Shown: positions 59,732 through 64,000 of the stretch, one piece after another | Numbering within the stretch: position 1 is the first letter of the stretch | Layout: every line of letters begins with the position of its first letter | Assembly: GCA_903883965.1 (NCBI GenBank) | Contig: CAISCU010000019.1 | Span: forward strand, 1 to 64,000 | DNA: 64,000 nucleotides | From: an uncultured Bacteroidota bacterium | GTDB taxonomy: Bacteria > Bacteroidota > Bacteroidia > UKL13-3 | Reading direction: 5' to 3' | Program-made: the position numbers and the translations under genes | The notes under the pieces: model-generated | Databases searched by the model: none | What the model saw: the letters and a program-made list of their open reading frames with translations, nothing else | What the model was told of the DNA's origin: nothing

Positions 59732-61693
59732 TTATTCTCCGGGTTCAGCCCAATCTCCGTTTTGCTTAATGATCTCAATCAATTCCTGTACAGCACTTTC
59801 TGACTGAACCCCCTTTTTAACCACTTCTTTGCCTTTGTACAAGGTTATTTTACCTGGTCCAGAGCCCACATAACCATAATCGGCATCGGCCATCTCGCCA
59901 GGTCCGTTTACAATACAACCCATAATGGCTATTTTAACCCCTTTTAAGTGGTCGGTTACTTTTCTTATTTTGGCGGTGGTTTCTTGTAAATCAAACAAAG
60001 TTCTTCCACAGCTTGGGCAACTGATGTATTCAGTTTTGCTAATTCTTGCCCTTGCTGCCTGACAAATTCCAAAAGCCAATTCATTTACCTGTTGACTGTT
60101 ACATTTTAATGCAGAAATCATGATGCCATCTCCCATTCCATCTATTAGTAAGGTTCCAAAATCAGATGCCGTGTGTAACATCACTTGTTCAAAAGGCAAT
60201 GCTGAAATTTGATTGATGACAATGGGCCCTTCAAATCCTTGCTGTTTTAGATAAAAAATAGCATTTCTAAAGTCCATTAATTGGGCATTTGAATGACTTT
60301 GAAGCAGCAAAACTGCGTGTGGAATGGCTTGAATTTGACCAATAACTTTGTCATTGATTTGATGGGTCAAAACACTTACAAAATTAAGCACAGAAGAATA
60401 TACAGTACTTTTTTGCAATTGCTCTACCTTAATTAATGGATATGCCCCCACTTTTTGAGTCAATTTATTCCAGGTGGCAGAATCGTAAATGGCAGCCATT
60501 CCCATAGGAAGCATAAAATCAGCTTGTAAGTTGCCTAAATAAATGTAATCGGCACCTAAATCAGACATTTTCCATTTGTCATTAATGGCATCAAAATGGT
60601 AACCAATTGAAGCCAAATCTGAAGGTTTAATATCAATTTGATTGCTAAAATCGGCTATAATTCTAGGTACTTGATCGCCGCCAATATTTACAAACGCTTT
60701 GCTTTTTATTTTGGCATATTGGAATGGGTTCCATGTTGCTGAGGTATTGACCCCAATCAATGGCATGTCATTTTCTATACGCACTACAGGTTGATCTATA
60801 GAGGCCCCTGCCCTTTGCTGGTACCTGCTTACCAAATCTTTGGCAACTGGAATTTCAAATTCTGGGTCTTCTGTCAATGAAACCCTAATGGTATCTCCTA
60901 TTCCATCTTCCAACAAAGCACCTATTCCTAAAGCAGACTTTATTCTCCCATCATTGCCATCACCAGCTTCAGTTACACCCAAATGTAAAGGATAATAAAA
61001 ATTATTTTCATCCATGGTTTTAACCAACAAGCGATAGGCCTGAACCATTACCTGTGGATTGCTTGATTTCATACTCAATACAATATTATGAAACCCTTCA
61101 TCATTGGCAATTCTAAGAAATTCCATAGCAGACTCAACCATACCATGAGGTGTATCGCCATACCTGCTCATGATGCGGTCACTCAAACTACCATGATTGG
61201 TTCCTATGCGCAATGCTGTTCCGTATTCTTTACAGATATAAATCAAAGGAATAAATTTTTGTCTAATTCTATCTATTTCTTCTTGGTATTGTGCGTCAGT
61301 GTATTCAATTAAATCGAAACGTTTTTTATCGGCATAATTACCCGGGTTGATTCGCACTTTTTCTACAATTCTTGCTGCCATTTCTGCAGCATTGGGAGTA
61401 AAATGAATGTCTGCAACCATGGGTATATACACCCCTTTGGCCTTCAATGCCGCCTTTATTTGCTCAAGATTTTTGGCTTCGTTGATGCTGGGAGCTGTTA
61501 ATCGAACCAACTCACATCCTGCATCAATTAATTTCAAGATCTGTGCAACAGAACCATTGGTATCCATGGTATCTGTTGTGGTCATACTTTGAACCCTTAT
61601 TGGAAAATCACTACCTAAGCTAAGATCACCAACCTGAACTTGAACGGTTTTTCTACGTTGGTATTTCACTAAACTTGAACTGAATGTATTCAT
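59732..61693 (-). CDS. ispG: 4-hydroxy-3-methylbut-2-enyl diphosphate synthase, long form
   Basis: IRVQSMTTTDTMDTNGSVAQI, VADIHFTPNAAEMAA, VRINPGNYADKKRF, ISCPSCGRTLFDLQ, GCIVNGPGEMADADYGYVG. Confidence 0.97.
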   Translation of the reverse strand: MNTFSSSLVKYQRRKTVQVQVGDLSLGSDFPIRVQSMTTTDTMDTNGSVAQILKLIDAGCELVRLTAPSINEAKNLEQIKAALKAKGVYIPMVADIHFTPNAAEMAARIVEKVRINPGNYADKKRFDLIEYTDAQYQEEIDRIRQKFIPLIYICKEYGTALRIGTNHGSLSDRIMSRYGDTPHGMVESAMEFLRIANDEGFHNIVLSMKSSNPQVMVQAYRLLVKTMDENNFYYPLHLGVTEAGDGNDGRIKSALGIGALLEDGIGDTIRVSLTEDPEFEIPVAKDLVSRYQQRAGASIDQPVVRIENDMPLIGVNTSATWNPFQYAKIKSKAFVNIGGDQVPRIIADFSNQIDIKPSDLASIGYHFDAINDKWKMSDLGADYIYLGNLQADFMLPMGMAAIYDSATWNKLTQKVGAYPLIKVEQLQKSTVYSSVLNFVSVLTHQINDKVIGQIQAIPHAVLLLQSHSNAQLMDFRNAIFYLKQQGFEGPIVINQISALPFEQVMLHTASDFGTLLIDGMGDGIMISALKCNSQQVNELAFGICQAARARISKTEYISCPSCGRTLFDLQETTAKIRKVTDHLKGVKIAIMGCIVNGPGEMADADYGYVGSGPGKITLYKGKEVVKKGVQSESAVQELIEIIKQNGDWAEPGE

Positions 61694-61696
61694 ATG

Positions 61697-62413
61697 TTAT
61701 TCAATGTCGCCCAATTGAGGACGGATTAATATTTCTTCAACAGTTGTGCTTTCAGAAAGTTCTGAAGCAGCCACAATCATTTTTGCAATGTCTTCAGCAG
61801 GCATAAATCTATTTATTGGCAACTCTGTTCCATTCCAACTGTTTGTATAAGTTGGACCAGGTAATACTGCTGTTACTTTAACCCCTGTTGATTTTAATTC
61901 TTCACGCAAAACCTGGGTCATTCCATACAGGGCAAATTTACTCATGCAATAAGAGCCCCCATTGGGATAGGCTTTGATACTTGCAGTTGAACAAATGGTA
62001 AAAACATGTCCAGATTGGTTTTGAACCATTACAGGAACAATTGCTCTACTCAAATAATAGGCGCTTGCTAAATTGGTATTGATTTGGGTTTCAAAAGCCC
62101 CATCTGGCTCCCCTAAAACTGTACCAGGCATAAATACCCCTGCATTGTGAACAAGGATGTCTATCTGATTATAACTACTCAATACAGCTGTTGCAAAATT
62201 GATCACATCGGTTTGACTAGACACATCACAGGCACTAAAATAAAATTGCTGTAAAGGAAATTCATTGACAAGTCTGTTCTGAAGAGCGTTTAACTCTTCT
62301 TGGTTTCTTGAACAGCCAATTACATGAAAGCCTTTAGCAGCAAATTGATTGACGATTGCCAATCCAATACCTTTAGTACAACCAGTTACAAGTACAGTTC
62401 CCGTTTTTTGCAT
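61697..62413 (-). CDS. short-chain dehydrogenase/reductase
   Basis: VTGCTKGIGLAIV, NAGVF, S-Y-x3-K (YPNGGSYCMSKFAL). Confidence 0.93.
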   Translation of the reverse strand: MQKTGTVLVTGCTKGIGLAIVNQFAAKGFHVIGCSRNQEELNALQNRLVNEFPLQQFYFSACDVSSQTDVINFATAVLSSYNQIDILVHNAGVFMPGTVLGEPDGAFETQINTNLASAYYLSRAIVPVMVQNQSGHVFTICSTASIKAYPNGGSYCMSKFALYGMTQVLREELKSTGVKVTAVLPGPTYTNSWNGTELPINRFMPAEDIAKMIVAASELSESTTVEEILIRPQLGDIE

Positions 62414-62544
62414 GGGTAAATTGTTATAAATGCGAAGTTATTTGAAACGGCTCTATTTTTTAAATTAATTTAAGTACAATAAAATATTCGCAATTAGGCA
62501 ATCTTTTGATTTATTTTTGACGCAATTGCTTTTTGACACACACC

Positions 62545-63288
62545 ATGAAATACCTAAATACTTTCGGTGAATACCTGTTGTTTTTAAAACTCAGCATAGG
62601 AAGACCTGAAAAATTCAAAATGTTCAGAGAATTGTTTGTACGTGATTTATACAAAATGGGCAATGATTCATTTGGCATTGTTTCTATCATTTCCATTTTC
62701 ATAGGTGCTGTTGCTGCCATACAAATTGGCTATCAATTGGTGGGCAGTTTGGTTCCAATGTATGTATTGGGAAGAATTGTAAGAGACTCTAACATTTTAG
62801 AGTTTTCACCAACTGTTACAGCATTGGTAATGGCCGGAAAAATTGGAGGCAATATTGCTTCTGAAATTGGAACCATGAAAGTGAGTGAGCAAATAGATGC
62901 ACTAGAAATTATGGGTGTAAATTCAGCTAAACATGTGGTTTTACCAAAATTGGCAGCCAGTATTATTGCCATTCCAGCATTGGTTATTTACTCTATGTTT
63001 TTGTCTAATTTGGGCGGAATTATTTCTGTAAATTTTTCGGGCATTGTTTCAGTAAGTGGTTACATACAAGGTTTATTAATGGATTTTGATGGCTTCTCCA
63101 TTACCTATGCGCTTACCAAAGCATTTACTTTTTCATTCTTAATTACAACCATATCTGCAGTTCATGGCTACAAAACTGAAGGTGGTGCATTGGAAGTTGG
63201 TTGGGCAAGTACGCGTGCAGTGGTTCAAAGCTGTATTGCCATTATCTTTTTTGATTTCATTCTCACCCAAATCATGCTTTACAAATGA
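62545..63288 (+). CDS. mlaE: MlaE-family ABC transporter permease
   Basis: EFSPTVTALVMAGKIGGNIASEIGTMKVSEQIDALEIMGVN; ATG at 62545 (track uses TTG at 62533). Confidence 0.93.
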   Translation: MKYLNTFGEYLLFLKLSIGRPEKFKMFRELFVRDLYKMGNDSFGIVSIISIFIGAVAAIQIGYQLVGSLVPMYVLGRIVRDSNILEFSPTVTALVMAGKIGGNIASEIGTMKVSEQIDALEIMGVNSAKHVVLPKLAASIIAIPALVIYSMFLSNLGGIISVNFSGIVSVSGYIQGLLMDFDGFSITYALTKAFTFSFLITTISAVHGYKTEGGALEVGWASTRAVVQSCIAIIFFDFILTQIMLYK

Positions 63289-64000
63289 TCGAATTAAAAA
63301 ATATCAATAAATCATTTGACGGAAAACAGGTTTTATTTGATGTTTCTGCTCAATTTGAAAAAGGCAAATGCTCATTTGTAATTGGTGCAAGTGGTGGTGG
63401 TAAAAGTGTACTTATGAAAACCATGGTTGGCTTATTGGTTCCTGAATCAGGTAATATTAACTTTGATGGCAGAGACTTTTTAAACATTGATTACGAAGAG
63501 AAAAAAATAATCCGTCAAGAAATTGGCATGTTGTTTCAAGGTGGTGCTTTGTTTGATTCTTTATCGGTAGAAGACAATGTTGCTTTTCCGATGAGGATGT
63601 TTACCAAATGGTCTAAAGAAGAAGTTTTAGACCGAGTAAATTTTTGTCTCAAAAGGGTGAATTTAGAAAATGTCAATCAACTCTTTCCTTCAAATATCAG
63701 TGGGGGAATGAAAAAAAGAGTAGGTATTGCCAGAGCAATTGCATTGAATCCAAAATACTTATTTTGTGACGAGCCCAACAGTGGCTTGGACCCAATTACT
63801 TCGCGTTTAATTGATGAATTGATTGCTGAAATTACGCAAGAATTTAACATCACAACTGTGATCAACTCACACGACATGAAAAGTGTTTTTGACATGAGTG
63901 ACCGTGTTACATTTGTATACAAAGGCAAAGCTTGGTGGGAAGGTGATAAATCTCTCATCAGGGGGTCTGAATGTAAAGAATTGATAGATTTCATTAAGGC
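63285..64000 (+). CDS. mlaF: MlaF-like ABC transporter ATP-binding protein, truncated by the window end
   Basis: ATGA overlap with mlaE; my translation gives MIELKNINKSFDGKQVLFDVSAQFEKGKCSFVIGASGGGKSVLMKTMVG; absent from ORF track because it has no stop. Confidence 0.93.
   Translation, partial: MIELKNINKSFDGKQVLFDVSAQFEKGKCSFVIGASGGGKSVLMKTMVGLLVPESGNINFDGRDFLNIDYEEKKIIRQEIGMLFQGGALFDSLSVEDNVAFPMRMFTKWSKEEVLDRVNFCLKRVNLENVNQLFPSNISGGMKKRVGIARAIALNPKYLFCDEPNSGLDPITSRLIDELIAEITQEFNITTVINSHDMKSVFDMSDRVTFVYKGKAWWEGDKSLIRGSECKELIDFIK

Noticed and set aside
63677-63994. 105-aa minus-strand ORF at the window end
   Set aside because: Antisense to the mlaF-like ATPase reading frame, which is clearly the real gene.
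1-64000. tRNA, rRNA, IS element, prophage, toxin-antitoxin or restriction/defence genes
   Set aside because: Looked for on both strands by eye; intergenic gaps are short and none held a cloverleaf, transposase or recognisable defence motif. A tRNAscan/Infernal run would be needed to exclude small RNAs.

Overview
Ordinary core chromosome of a Bacteroidota bacterium, about 64 kb, low GC and densely coding. I infer the phylum from T9SS C-terminal sorting domains, DUF1573 proteins, the long-form IspG, a fused E1 alpha/beta dehydrogenase, TAnnTTTG-type promoters and a split pntA. I recognise dnaA, ftsK, lolA, lspA, ileS, porZ-like, metF, a TolC/HlyD/ABC type-I-secretion-like operon, pckA, rsmE, the pntA1/A2/B operon, a class-IV-like HDAC, aspA, pdxH, rdgB, ilvE, secG, lptE, citrate synthase, a TonB-dependent receptor, two desaturases of different families, aconitase, Omp28 and T9SS-cargo proteins, ispG, an SDR, and an mlaE/mlaF pair (mlaF is cut by the window end). 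I saw no rRNA, tRNA, CRISPR array, IS element, prophage or clear defence island. The items most worth a second look are: (i) a DksA/TraR-like domain carrying a roughly 270-residue histone-H1-like KKAVAKK tail with internal exact 30-bp tandem repeats; (ii) a 77-aa bipolar Lys-rich/Asp-Glu-rich protein next to an HDAC-family gene; (iii) a type-I-secretion-like ABC protein whose ATPase motifs (Walker B Glu, signature, H-loop) are all degenerate; (iv) a HolD-like small protein divergent from ilvE with a 3-bp gap between start codons; (v) candidate intrinsic terminators embedded in the coding 3' ends of convergent neighbours; (vi) DnaA-box matches upstream of dnaA. No clearly new multi-gene system stands out. 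Family calls are from reading motifs by eye, with no database search.
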